A stretch of DNA of 64,000 nt from Candidatus Parcubacteria bacterium (GTDB taxonomy: Bacteria; Patescibacteria; ABY1; BM507; UBA12075), in contig PKTK01000001.1 of NCBI GenBank assembly GCA_002869165.1, positions 310,001 through 374,000 on the forward strand, in the 5' to 3' direction. Below the pieces are notes generated by a model. That model saw only the letters and a list, made by a program, of their open reading frames with translations. It ran no database searches and had not been told where the DNA came from. Positions 6,871-15,381 of this stretch are shown piece by piece. Each line of letters opens with the position of its first letter. Within the stretch, counting starts at the first letter, position 1. Made by a program: the position numbers and the translations under genes.

Positions 6871-7530
6871 ATGAAAAAGGCATTTTTAGTATTTATTTTA
6901 TCACTTGCCTTAAGTGCCTGTTCGTCTGTGGTTGTTGAGGAGGAAGTGTTTGAGGATGATGTTGAGATGGTGGATAGAGTAGATGAGATAATGATGTCTG
7001 AGGAGGAGGTGGATGATGTGAAGGATAGGTTGGTTTCTTTGCCACACGATGATGCGCTTGAGCGAGTTAGCGTGAAACCATTTGGAATATATGTAAGTCC
7101 GGGCAACTCTCCAGTTGAAAATGAGCGTTTTAGTGGTTATCATGTAGGAGTAGATTTTGAGATATTAGCCGGAGAAGAGAATGTAGATGTGCCAGTACGG
7201 GCGATATGTAATGGTAAAGTTTTAGTTAGGTCTTTTGTAAATGGATATGGTGGAGTATTACTCCAGACATGTGTCATAGAAGAGAAACCAGTAAGAGTTT
7301 TGTATGGTCACTTGTCGCTTAGTAGTATAGTAAAAAACGTAGGTGATACATTGTCTCAAGATGAAGAGTTTGCTGTTTTGGGAGAGGGTGATAGTCTAGA
7401 AACTGACTATGAAAGAAAACATCTTCATCTAGGAATAAGAAAAGGTGAGATAGTTGATTATCGTGGATATGTGCAAAGCAAGGAAGAAATTAGTGATTGG
7501 ATTGATTTTTTGGAACTGTATAAAAATTAA
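6871..7530 (+). CDS. M23-type peptidase-like lipoprotein
   Basis: 219 residues. The N-terminus is a lipoprotein signal (MKKAFLVFILSLALSAC, lipobox LSAC, Cys 18), so the protein should be lipid-anchored outside. An acidic linker follows to about residue 60. The C-terminal part carries the LytM/M23 zinc signature: HVGVD (H-x-x-x-D), YGHLS, and HLHLG for the last His pair, so the metal site looks intact. Such enzymes cut peptidoglycan cross-bridges. I start at ATG 6871 because the signal peptide begins there; a longer frame upstream overlaps the AbrB-like gene. Confidence 0.75.
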   Translation: MKKAFLVFILSLALSACSSVVVEEEVFEDDVEMVDRVDEIMMSEEEVDDVKDRLVSLPHDDALERVSVKPFGIYVSPGNSPVENERFSGYHVGVDFEILAGEENVDVPVRAICNGKVLVRSFVNGYGGVLLQTCVIEEKPVRVLYGHLSLSSIVKNVGDTLSQDEEFAVLGEGDSLETDYERKHLHLGIRKGEIVDYRGYVQSKEEISDWIDFLELYKN

Positions 7531-7531
7531 T

Positions 7532-7577
7532 AGATTGTTTCTCTTCTCTCGCAATAATAGGAAAGAAAAAGGGTATT
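7532..7577 (+). repeat. 46-bp dispersed repeat, copy 1
   Basis: The 46-base segment matches 10184-10229 at 40 of 46 positions without gaps; the last 18 bases (AGGAAAGAAAAAGGGTATT region) are identical. Both copies lie directly before a promoter or start region of an envelope gene. Confidence 0.7.
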
Positions 7578-7589
7578 TGACAAAATAGC

Positions 7590-7618
7590 TTGGAAAAATA
7601 TTAAGTCTTTGTTATAAT
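7590..7618 (+). promoter_or_regulatory. Promoter of the gene at 7640
   Basis: TTGGAA (7590-7595), exact 17-base spacer, TATAAT (7613-7618). The same TTGGAA-N17-TATAAT layout occurs at 14935-14963. Confidence 0.8.
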
Positions 7619-7639
7619 GTTATTAATAAAGAGAAATAT

Positions 7640-8146
7640 ATGTTTAAAGGGCTTAAATGGTTAATTCGATTATTTTTGGTTCTGGCGATAATATTTGTGG
7701 TCGGTTATGTTTATTATGTTTATATTGACCATGGAGTTGCTATGACATCTGACCAGGAAGAGATAGTTGATAGCCTGGGAAGTCCTGAGCAGTTTAGTAT
7801 TTCTTATTTACCAAAAGGGAGTGATGAGGGGAGTGAATTTGTTAGGCAAGAGACTTGGTATTATCCTAGTCGTAAGCAAAAAGTTAATTTTCTAAATGGT
7901 CGTTTAGTTGATGTGGCTGAACTGGAAGTAGCGGATGATGCCAGCTATAATCATAGTCAGTATAGTCCAAGTGACTTTGATGTGTATACTACATTGAGTC
8001 AAATTAAAAATTTAGTAGGTGAAAAAAATATCGCAGCTCTTGAGTTGCCTGGTTTCTATGGAGAAGGTATAGAAACCTGGGCAAGTTCAGGTGCTGTTTT
8101 TATTTTTGAAAATGATTATTTGACCTATGTTGAAACCTTAGATTAG
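7640..8146 (+). CDS. Membrane-anchored extracellular protein
   Basis: 168 residues with one N-terminal hydrophobic helix (about residues 8-28) preceded by Lys and Arg, then a soluble outside domain. Residues 40-60 (VDSLGSPEQFSISYLP) recall the small-domain start of SmpA/OmlA-like proteins (a G-x-P-x-x-F turn), but this is weak. The next gene starts three bases after its stop, so the two form an operon. Confidence 0.5.
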   Translation: MFKGLKWLIRLFLVLAIIFVVGYVYYVYIDHGVAMTSDQEEIVDSLGSPEQFSISYLPKGSDEGSEFVRQETWYYPSRKQKVNFLNGRLVDVAELEVADDASYNHSQYSPSDFDVYTTLSQIKNLVGEKNIAALELPGFYGEGIETWASSGAVFIFENDYLTYVETLD

Positions 8147-8149
8147 TTT

Positions 8150-9388
8150 ATGAGATCAAGTTTTTACAAAACTTATATTCTGACAGCTCTGATCGCTGTT
8201 TTGGTGTTCACGTCAATTCCACAGGAGGCTCAAGCACGCAATCTATTTCGGCAGTTTTTTCATGATATTCGTCGGGCAACTACTTTTATTGTTAAATTAC
8301 CTGACAAAGCTACCAGGTGGATGGGACCAGTGCTAGGACCCATTGCTTCGGGTTTGCTTACTCAGAATTTGGCCGGACACCATAGATTTGGTCAACTCTT
8401 TTCTAATATCCGTAGAGCCAATAATGTGATCGAAGATGTAGAGGAACAGAGAAGATTAACTGGGGAGGTGAGGCAGATGTATCGAGACCAGGCAACTGAG
8501 CTAAGGAATTATGTATCACAACTAGAGGAAGCCAGAGAGACCCTGCGCACTCAACTCATAGATAGAGATGTAAATATGCATGATTATATTCAGACAGCAA
8601 TTGAGCTTGATCGAATGATCGAAACTGTGAACCAAACAGCCAACAGATTTGATACTAGTGCGGAAAATTTAAGAACCCAAGATATTGTTAAAATAGCTGG
8701 GCAGAATCTACTCAATTCAGTGGTAGGAGAAATACAGAATGTTGCTTTGGGAGAATTGCAGGAAGAAATATTTGATGTAATTAATCCAGATATCATTCGT
8801 ATCTTAACTGATCAGGATTCTAGAGGTCTGGACGCGCTCATTGAAATGGCGCTAGCTAATGAACGGGATAATTATGACGGAGAATTTAATTGGGATGAAT
8901 TAAAGGATAGAGTCAGGGATAGGATCAGGGAAATGTTGGAAGATAATAAGAACAATTTCGAAGGAAATTTACGAGATGAGATCCAGTCGATATTAGCAGA
9001 GCTAGCCAATAATATGAACGAAGAGTCAGGCGATCTGGGAGAACAGGTAAATGAACTAAGTGATGGTGTTAAAGATAATGAAGCTGAAGAGGTGAAAAAT
9101 CCCTATACTGATGATGAACTTGTAACAAGTTTAAGCGATATTCCAGTTGACGAGTTTGGCTGTCGCCCAGGCTATGAATGGCAAAGAATGAGCGGAGTAG
9201 GCTGTGTGCAGTCAGATTGTAGAGAAACTGGAGCTCATTATTCATATACCAAGGCCTGTATATGTGGACTTGTAGATCCTAAACCAGGAGACAAGACCAA
9301 GTCTTGCGCTCGACCATCAAATTATTTGGCCTGTCCATCTTGTGTTTTTGCCTGTGTTGACCCAGATGCTGAATGTCCTGAGAGATAA
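8150..9388 (+). CDS. Secreted coiled-coil protein with Cys-rich C-terminus
   Basis: 412 residues. A signal peptide (about residues 1-29, ending AQA) is followed by long helical, heptad-rich regions (residues about 75-170 and 240-310). A Cys-rich tail from about residue 335 carries 12 Cys in patterns such as CRPG, CICG and CPSC, probably forming disulfides outside the cell. The tail is reminiscent of C-type binding modules of CPR surface proteins, without a firm family match. Coupled to the gene at 7640. Confidence 0.6.
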   Translation: MRSSFYKTYILTALIAVLVFTSIPQEAQARNLFRQFFHDIRRATTFIVKLPDKATRWMGPVLGPIASGLLTQNLAGHHRFGQLFSNIRRANNVIEDVEEQRRLTGEVRQMYRDQATELRNYVSQLEEARETLRTQLIDRDVNMHDYIQTAIELDRMIETVNQTANRFDTSAENLRTQDIVKIAGQNLLNSVVGEIQNVALGELQEEIFDVINPDIIRILTDQDSRGLDALIEMALANERDNYDGEFNWDELKDRVRDRIREMLEDNKNNFEGNLRDEIQSILAELANNMNEESGDLGEQVNELSDGVKDNEAEEVKNPYTDDELVTSLSDIPVDEFGCRPGYEWQRMSGVGCVQSDCRETGAHYSYTKACICGLVDPKPGDKTKSCARPSNYLACPSCVFACVDPDAECPER

Positions 9389-9414
9389 AAATTATAAAAT
9401 ATGATCAAATAAAC

Positions 9415-9440
9415 AAAATCGCTTAAGTAGGCGATTTTTG
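9415..9440 (+). terminator. Terminator fused to a promoter-like TATAAT
   Basis: AAATCGC / GCGATTT stem plus T run, followed at once by GTTATAATAAGAATAAG. The same module follows the genes at 10252 and 11321. Confidence 0.75.
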
Positions 9441-9470
9441 TTATAATAAGAATAAGACTTATAATAAAAT

Positions 9471-10052
9471 ATGAAAATAGAATACGAAGCAACATTTAAA
9501 GAGGTTAACAAAGAGGATATTCGAGCTAGACTTGAAAAGACTGGGGCGGTTTTGAAGAAAAAGGAATTCTTACAAAAGCGGACTACTTTTAATCTTGGAA
9601 GTTATAAAGATGGTCAACATGCTTGGGTGCGTGTTAGAGATGAAGGGGATAGAATCACAATGTCATACAAGGAAGTAAATGGAAGCAAAATAGAAGATCA
9701 AAAGGAAATTGAGCTTTTGGTTAATGATTACCAAGTGGCCGAGAGATTTGTCTTGGCTTTGGGGTGTGAGAAAAAGGCCTATCAAGAAACCAAGCGGGAA
9801 CTATGGGAGTTAGATGGAGTTGAGATCATGATAGATACTTGGCCATTTTTGGATCCGTTTATAGAGATAGAAGGAAAAACCGCAGAAGCGGTTAAAGACA
9901 CTGTTCAGAAACTTGGGTTTGAATATGGTGAAGCAATATTTGGTTCAGTTGATGTTTTGTATAATGAAAAATATGGTGTTAGTAAAAATACCATAAATAA
10001 CAAAACTCCCTTGATAGTGTTTGATATGGAGAATCCTTTTGTAGATAATTAA
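9471..10052 (+). CDS. CYTH domain protein (class IV cyclase / thiamine-triphosphatase fold)
   Basis: 193 residues. The CYTH tunnel-fold pattern is visible: the N-terminal acidic strand EYEATF, then WVRVRDEG (paired Arg), TMSYK, KEIELLV, KRELWEL, VEIMIDTWPFL and PFIEIEG. CYTH enzymes bind triphosphates and divalent metal; members include CyaB adenylate cyclase and ThTPase. The entry motif ExExK has Thr in place of the final Lys, so substrate use may differ. A second TATAAT (9460-9465) ends only 6 bases before the start, which would make the mRNA nearly leaderless. Confidence 0.8.
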   Translation: MKIEYEATFKEVNKEDIRARLEKTGAVLKKKEFLQKRTTFNLGSYKDGQHAWVRVRDEGDRITMSYKEVNGSKIEDQKEIELLVNDYQVAERFVLALGCEKKAYQETKRELWELDGVEIMIDTWPFLDPFIEIEGKTAEAVKDTVQKLGFEYGEAIFGSVDVLYNEKYGVSKNTINNKTPLIVFDMENPFVDN

Positions 10053-10090
10053 CAGAAAAAAATAGACTTGGTTTTTGTGGGTTGTTTTGT

Positions 10091-10229
10091 AGTAGCGATC
10101 ACCTGCGGTGATCTAACGATATCTACGTTTAAGATTTTTCGTTTCACTCAGAATTACAAAAAGAAGAAGTTAGTGTTTTAATTAGATTACTTCACTTCGC
10201 TTGCAATAACAGGAAAGAAAAAGGGTATT
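10091..10229. repeat. Dispersed intergenic repeats including 46-bp copy 2
   Basis: GATCACC TGC GGTGATC is a 7-bp stem-loop near 10098. It is followed by fragments typical of 'CACTTCGCTTGCAATAACAG' dispersed elements, and by the second copy (10184-10229) of the 46-bp repeat at 7532. The whole gap between 10053 and 10251 holds no gene. Confidence 0.6.
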
Positions 10230-10251
10230 AAATAGTTAATATATAAAACAT

Positions 10252-11166
10252 ATGAATAGTGCAAAAGGGGCGGCTTTGGCTTTGGGAGGGGCCATTGTAA
10301 TCATAGGGTGGATAATTTATTATGCAGCGGATCAGTATGCTAGTGAAAATCAAGGACCAGGCTCGGGTGACGAAGTTACTGTGGAAGAGCCTACCGGTCC
10401 TGGCAGTGGTGAAGAAGTTGATCGGGGAAATGGACCAGGAGAACCGGGTCCAGGAAGTGGATAGGAAATAATCCCAGGGGACCCAGAGTACGATCCTAGT
10501 ATGCAAGAGCCTACCGGTCCTGGTAGCGGAGATGAACTACCTGCTGATGAACCCACAGGTCCTGGCTCGGGAGATGAATTGCCAGCTGATGAACCAACCG
10601 GTCCTGGCTATGGAGATGAGCTACCTGCTGATGAACCCACAGGTCCTGGTTCTGGTGATGAAGTTCCAAGTGATGAACCAACTGGTCCTGGTTCTGGTGA
10701 TGAAGTCTCTGCTGATGAACCAACCGGTCCTGGAAGCGGGGATGAGATACCAGCTGATGAACCAACTGGTCCCGGCTCTGGGGATGAGATACCAGCTGAT
10801 GAACCAACTGGTCCTGGTTCTGGAGATGAAATAATAGAAGAGCCGACTGGCCCAGGTTCAGGTGAAGAGGCAAAAGTTCATGCATCTTGCAATGCTATTG
10901 GTAGGGCTAGTACTTGTATTGATTATATTGGATCATTTTGGTCTTTTCTTCAAAACACTGAACTCAACTGTAATGGTGTTGGTGCTCACTCAACAGAACC
11001 TTGTCCTCAACCATCAGTTGGTGGCTGCAATGTAAGTGCTGGTACTAGTAATGAAATAGTAATATGGCATTATGACTACGGGGGAGACCCATTTACTCCA
11101 GACGTAGTTCCGTACGCTGCTATGACTTGTAATGCTAATCCAATGGCATCATGGCTGGCTAATTGA
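10252..11166 (+). pseudogene. Anchored DEPTGPGSG repeat protein, frame cut by TAG
   Basis: The frame from ATG 10252 holds an N-terminal membrane helix (about residues 8-27), then GPGSGDE-type repeats, TAG at 10462-10464, and after it the same frame and the same repeat run on to 11166. The tract after the stop has about eight 14-residue units (consensus LPADEPTGPGSGDE). It ends in a Cys-containing domain of about 100 residues (7 Cys). TAG replaces what is most likely Glu (GSG-E-E in other units). Without readthrough only a 70-residue anchored stub is made. The role is probably a surface stalk that projects the Cys-rich head. Confidence 0.65.
10507..10869 (+). repeat. Tandem 42-bp coding repeats
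   Basis: About eight in-frame units of 42 bases encode EPTGPGSGDE plus a variable tetrapeptide (LPAD, VPSD, VSAD, IPAD). Synonymous differences between units show they are not very recent duplicates. Confidence 0.9.
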
Positions 11167-11174
11167 TACTATAT

Positions 11175-11208
11175 AAAAATCGCCTTTTTATGCGATTTTT
11201 GTTATAAT
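11175..11208 (+). terminator. Terminator followed by TATAAT
   Basis: AAAATCGC / GCGATTTT stem and T run, then TATAAT at 11203-11208. It is the second copy of the terminator-promoter module. Confidence 0.75.
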
Positions 11209-11320
11209 AAGAATAAGAAGATATTGATAAATAATTAAAATAATATAAAAGGAGGATTTACTTCAAAGGTCGAACTTTGATCTTTAAATGAAAAGAATTT
11301 AATAATTAAAAAAGAAAATT

Positions 11321-12529
11321 ATGAAAAAATATTTAATCTTTTTACTAGTTTTTGCAATTTCATTTTCATTGACATCAACTATTGTGTTTGCTTATACTGC
11401 ACCAAGCACAAATGATGCAAACCGAACAAATGGTTGGGCACATGTTAATGAGCTAAGTGTTAGTTCAGGCGAAATTGAATTAGAATTTGTACAACTAAGG
11501 ACTAACGTTGTTTCTTGTTTTGAATATCGAACTGATGGAGATGTCAGTCAGGTAATTGATGAAGAGCATCCACTTGAGTATTATGGAGTTGCAGATGAAA
11601 GTGAAGGTTTGCAAGAGTATCCTTATTTTTGTTTATCAAGTCCAGGAACTAGAGTTGAAACTTTTTATCCTAGTGAGTTTGTAGAAGTTAGATTGTTATT
11701 TGGTGGTGAAGGAGATGAACGTTTTGATTGGACTAAATTTGAATTGCCATTTGAAAGAAGTGCAGAAATTACAGCTCCGGCTGAAAATAGTTTGTTTTCA
11801 GGTGATGTTGAATTTATGGCAAGTTATATTGATGAAGACGGGGATGATGGTGTTGCGTGGGCAATAAGATTCGAAACCTGTGCTCCTGATAATTCAGCTA
11901 ATGTAGCGGGAAATGTTGGTAGTTTTTCAGGCGGAAACGCAACTCCTTATACATGGGATGGTGCAGATTTTTATTCACAAATCGATACTTCAGCTTGGGT
12001 TGATGGAGATTATTGTTTTATTTTTAACCAGCAGGATGATTCTGGTGAAGAGGATTTACGAGAAACTCGTTGGTTTAGAGTTGATAACAGTGCTCCAGCT
12101 ATTACCCTTAACAATCCTGAAGATGGAACTATCTATCAAGGCATAGTTCCATTTGAAGCAGTTTGTAATGAAGATTGCGATTATATTAATTTTTGGTGGA
12201 CCAAAGTAAGCGAACCTTTTGATTCAGCTGACAGGCAATATCATTATGTTCGTGAAGATGGCACCTTGTTCGAGTGGGAACTAGACACCCTAGCTCCTGA
12301 GTATTGGAAAGATGATGTTAGATCTCAAATGGATGACGGTGATTACTATGTCTATGCTGCTGGGAAAGACTTGGCTGGTAATTGGGCTCGCTCTGAAAGA
12401 GTAATGATCACTATAGATAACAATCCAGACACCAAGGATGAATGTAAGAAGGACGGTTGGGAAAATTATGGTTTCAAGAATCAAGGACAATGTGTGATGT
12501 TCATTGAAACTGGTAAAGATAGTAGATAG
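11321..12529 (+). CDS. Secreted multidomain protein with Ig-like repeats
   Basis: 402 residues. A signal peptide (about residues 1-24, ending VFA) is followed by a beta-rich region and two bacterial Ig-like modules. These are marked by ITAPAENSLFSGDVEF (about residue 148) and ITLNNPEDGTIYQGIVPF (about residue 265), each with a matching D-G-(D)-Y strand. The C-terminus (from about residue 368) reads DECKKDGWENYGFKNQGQCV, a short module that recurs at the ends of many secreted bacterial proteins. Exported, probably surface-bound. Its leader of about 110 bases holds an isolated AGGAGG near 11252 and a small hairpin, but no gene. Confidence 0.7.
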   Translation: MKKYLIFLLVFAISFSLTSTIVFAYTAPSTNDANRTNGWAHVNELSVSSGEIELEFVQLRTNVVSCFEYRTDGDVSQVIDEEHPLEYYGVADESEGLQEYPYFCLSSPGTRVETFYPSEFVEVRLLFGGEGDERFDWTKFELPFERSAEITAPAENSLFSGDVEFMASYIDEDGDDGVAWAIRFETCAPDNSANVAGNVGSFSGGNATPYTWDGADFYSQIDTSAWVDGDYCFIFNQQDDSGEEDLRETRWFRVDNSAPAITLNNPEDGTIYQGIVPFEAVCNEDCDYINFWWTKVSEPFDSADRQYHYVREDGTLFEWELDTLAPEYWKDDVRSQMDDGDYYVYAAGKDLAGNWARSERVMITIDNNPDTKDECKKDGWENYGFKNQGQCVMFIETGKDSR

Positions 12530-12550
12530 TATATTTTCTCTATAAATAGC

Positions 12551-12584
12551 AAAAATCGCTCTTTGGGGCGATTTTTGTTATAAT
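12551..12584 (+). terminator. Terminator followed by TATAAT
   Basis: AAAATCGC / GCGATTTT stem and T run, then TATAAT at 12579-12584. Third copy of the module. Confidence 0.75.
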
Positions 12585-12611
12585 TTAAATATTTATAAAT
12601 AAATTAAATAT

Positions 12612-13613
12612 ATGGAGAATAAGGCAAAAGTGTATTTTGTAAAATTAAATGAATTAGAAAAAATAAGATCTGTTCTTCCTCAGTTCGAAGGGAAACTGGG
12701 GCTAAAGTGTCATTTTGGTGAAGAAGGCAATGATGCTTTTGTGTCAGCTGATCTTATTAAACAAATAGCCAGTATGGTTAATTATCCTCCTATGCTTGAG
12801 ACTACTGTACTTTACAGAGGTTCAAGATCAAATGCTTCAAGTCACAATGAAGTAGCACGTAAGCATGGATTTGATTTTGCCGATATTGATATTTTTGATG
12901 GTGAAGAAGGGGATAATAGTCTAGAAATCGAAATGTCTAGGGAAAATAAGAATGGTGAAGCAAAGACGTATTTTTTGGGCAAGAATCTAGAAAATTATGA
13001 CTCACTTTTAGTAATATCTCATTTCAAAGGCCATATTGCAGCTGGTTTTGGTGGTGCTATCAAGAATCTGTCTATGGGCTTGGCTGCTAGACGAGGCAAG
13101 CTTGACATGCACGCTGGTGTAAAACATCAGGTAACAGAAAATGAATGCACGATTTGCGGAACTTGTATCAAGAATTGTCCAGTTTAGGCGATTAGTTATA
13201 ATGAAAACAATAAGGCATTTATAGATCAAGAAAAATGTATTAGTTGTTCTAAATGTATTGCAGTTTGCCCAATACAGGCTATACATATTCCCTGGGGTAC
13301 AACCGTAGAAGATGATTTTAAAAATAGTTTAGCCGAATATGCTCAAGCAGCAATTAAAGGTAAGAATTGTTTTTATGTTAATTTTCTTACTAATATTGTT
13401 CCACAATGTGATTGTATGGGTATTTCACAAACTCCCATGTGTGATGATATTGGCGTGCTTATTTCTAGCGATCCCGTGGCTATAGATCAGGCATCATTTG
13501 ATATGATTACCAAACATTGCGAAGAATTCAAGCATTATAATGGCGAACAGACGCTTATTCACGGTGAAAAGATTGGTTTGGGTAGTAGAGCATATGAAAT
13601 TAAAGAAATTTAA
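12612..13613 (+). pseudogene. DUF362-type [4Fe-4S] ferredoxin protein, frame cut by TAG
   Basis: The frame reads 333 codons and is broken once, by TAG at 13185-13187. Before the stop lies a DUF362 domain (SHFKGHIAAGFGGAIKNLSM) and the first cluster motif CTICGTCIKNCPV. Directly after the stop comes AI and a second cluster motif, CISCSKCIAVCPIQAI, then the rest of the DUF362 domain. The stop sits exactly where ferredoxins have CP-V-x-A-I, a variable position, so Glu (GAG) or Lys (AAG) is the probable lost residue. The truncated product would lack the second cluster. The role is electron transfer with an unknown partner. Confidence 0.8.
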
Positions 13614-13693
13614 TTTAATTTTAATTTAAATGTTATATAAATAAAATATATAAACTAATTAACTTATTTAAATAATTAAATTAAAGAAAAAAT

Positions 13694-14176
13694 ATGAAAA
13701 AATTTATTCCCGTATTTATTCTAGCTCTAGTTTTTGCGCTAGGAGCTACAGTAGCTTTAGCTGGTAACGGGTCAGCCGGACCTACAGAAAAAGTAACAGG
13801 AACTATAGTTACTGTTCCAGCTAATCCAGCTCTTTCTTATGCTGTTTCTGAGTTTAATGCCTTTGAGGAAAGCGCCAAAGGTCCTGCCAAGGGCATGTAT
13901 CATTGGTGGGCATATAATCCAGATGGAAGTTTGTATAGAGAAATTATTGTAGAAGTTACTAAAGCAAATATAGAAGGAGATACAGCAACCTTTTCAGGTT
14001 TTGCAACTTATGATAGTTTTGACACAATAGTAGGTAATGAATTTAGCTTTTATGCTATGGATGGAGGAACTCCAGGGTCAGGTAACGATTTAGTTTCATG
14101 GGGTTGGCCAGGATTAAATGAAAAAGAAATTATTGGTGGCAACTTGACAGTTCACTCATACGAAGAATTAGACTAG
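13694..14176 (+). CDS. Small secreted beta-rich protein
   Basis: 160 residues with a clear signal peptide (residues 1-23, ALA cleavage). The mature part is beta-rich and aromatic (YHWWAYNPDGSLYREIIVEV) without Cys. It has its own terminator. No family is recognised. Confidence 0.6.
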   Translation: MKKFIPVFILALVFALGATVALAGNGSAGPTEKVTGTIVTVPANPALSYAVSEFNAFEESAKGPAKGMYHWWAYNPDGSLYREIIVEVTKANIEGDTATFSGFATYDSFDTIVGNEFSFYAMDGGTPGSGNDLVSWGWPGLNEKEIIGGNLTVHSYEELD

Positions 14177-14186
14177 TTTGAAATAC

Positions 14187-14219
14187 AAAAAAGCACTTAA
14201 TATTTTTGAGTGCTTTTTT
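14187..14219 (+). terminator. Strong rho-independent terminator
   Basis: AAAAAAGCACT / AGTGCTTTTTT stem, 11 bp. Confidence 0.85.
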
Positions 14220-14225
14220 AATTAC

Positions 14226-14254
14226 TTGACAAAATAATCAAAATAGGTTAATTT
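14226..14254 (+). promoter_or_regulatory. Promoter of the gene at 14314
   Basis: TTGACA (14226-14231), 17-base spacer, TAATTT (14249-14254). Confidence 0.55.
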
Positions 14255-14313
14255 TAGGTATTGATTTTTGAAAAACCAAAGAATTATTTACTATAAAAAG
14301 AGGAGGGCTCGGT

Positions 14314-14835
14314 ATGAAAATGAATTTGGAGTTGGCTATTTTGGAATTAGTGAAAATGCATAAGTTGCGGAGATGTACTATAACCAAAGCTGTTCATATT
14401 TGTGTTAACATAGTCTATGGTATAAAGAATATAGACAATGTCTCTGATTCGATTATGCACTCAAGTTATCTTCATTTGGTATGTTATAAACCAAATGAAA
14501 ACACGATTATTTTAGTAGGGGTAACTGAGCTAGATGAACTTTATGAAGGTGACGAGTTTTTTCTAAAGCCAAGACTAAAAGAAAACAGTGACGTTGATAT
14601 TTTTACCCAGGTTGTGGAGGAGTTTGAGCGAAATTGTAAGCTTGATCTGAATAAAATGCTAGAAAAAACAAACATTAATATGGGACAAGCTGATCTTAAG
14701 GAGCTTGAACCTACAGTGTGTATTTTTTCTAAAAACAGGTTAGTCAAATTTAGAATGAAAGGTAAGATAAACAAAATAAAGCATGCAACCGTGAAAAAGG
14801 TTAATGGTGAATACGTTTTTGAGGCAAAAAAATAA
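14314..14835 (+). CDS. Orphan protein with strong SD
   Basis: 173 residues, soluble, Cys-containing. GAGGAGG precedes the ATG by about 8 bases. The N-terminal helix (ELAILELVKMHKLRRCTITKA) resembles a winged-helix start, but no complete DNA-binding motif is seen. It is monocistronic with its own promoter and terminator, like the orphan genes at 0.9-4.4 kb. No family is recognised. Confidence 0.55.
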   Translation: MKMNLELAILELVKMHKLRRCTITKAVHICVNIVYGIKNIDNVSDSIMHSSYLHLVCYKPNENTIILVGVTELDELYEGDEFFLKPRLKENSDVDIFTQVVEEFERNCKLDLNKMLEKTNINMGQADLKELEPTVCIFSKNRLVKFRMKGKINKIKHATVKKVNGEYVFEAKK

Positions 14836-14847
14836 ACAAATTGTTAT

Positions 14848-14881
14848 TAAGCGTTCAATTTTTAGGATTGAGCGCTTTTTT
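14848..14881 (+). terminator. Rho-independent terminator
   Basis: AAGCGTTCAAT / ATTGAGCGCTT stem (one G-T pair) and T6. Confidence 0.85.
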
Positions 14882-14934
14882 ATTGCTTTCGAATTTTTAG
14901 GAATAATATGATTATAAAAAATAATGATTAATAT

Positions 14935-14963
14935 TTGGAATATTCGATTAAAAATGTTATAAT
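14935..14963 (+). promoter_or_regulatory. Promoter of the 14995-18129 operon
   Basis: TTGGAA (14935-14940), exact 17-base spacer, TATAAT (14958-14963). The TTG could be misread as a start codon of the downstream gene, but it is the -35 box. Confidence 0.8.
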
Positions 14964-14994
14964 AGTAATATTAAAATTATTTATACACACGTTA

Positions 14995-15363
14995 ATGCTT
15001 AGCAATAATATTGCCCTTTACGGGGCAAAAATTTTGGTTGAAATAAGCAGGGATTTTTTATATTTCCCTGTTTGGTGGTACTCACAGGGACTTTATTATT
15101 TTAGTAAGAAACTTATCTTGTTTTTATCTAATATGCAGAAATCTCTGGCCCTTTGGGTTTGGATAAAAAACATTCATAGACCCATGTATCAACAAAAAGA
15201 CTGGCAGGGGAGATTGATAAGTTTTTTTATTCGTATAGTTCAAATAATAGTTAGAGCATTAGCCATGCTGGTTTGGCTTCTGGTTTGTTTGCTACTTTTC
15301 TTGGCCTGGGTAGCTGTGCCGATTTATGCTTTTTATCAGCTTTATTATCAAATAGTATTTTAA
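14995..15363 (+). CDS. Membrane protein upstream of the ClpC-like gene
   Basis: 122 residues from ATG 14995. A longer frame from TTG 14935 would read through the promoter, so I reject it. Hydrophobic segments lie at about residues 24-45 and 78-112, with an aromatic loop between. It ends 18 bases before the ClpC-like gene and shares its promoter, so the two probably work together at the membrane. No family is recognised. Confidence 0.6.
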   Translation: MLSNNIALYGAKILVEISRDFLYFPVWWYSQGLYYFSKKLILFLSNMQKSLALWVWIKNIHRPMYQQKDWQGRLISFFIRIVQIIVRALAMLVWLLVCLLLFLAWVAVPIYAFYQLYYQIVF

Positions 15364-15381
15364 AAAATAGCAACAAGGAGA

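Noticed and set aside
10501..10869. CRISPR array or non-coding tandem repeat
   Set aside because: The 42-bp units are in frame, without unique spacers, and encode a regular peptide repeat with synonymous differences.
10511..10885. Long reading frames on both strands across the repeat tract
   Set aside because: These are shadows of the 42-bp repeats; their products are low-complexity and have no start signals.
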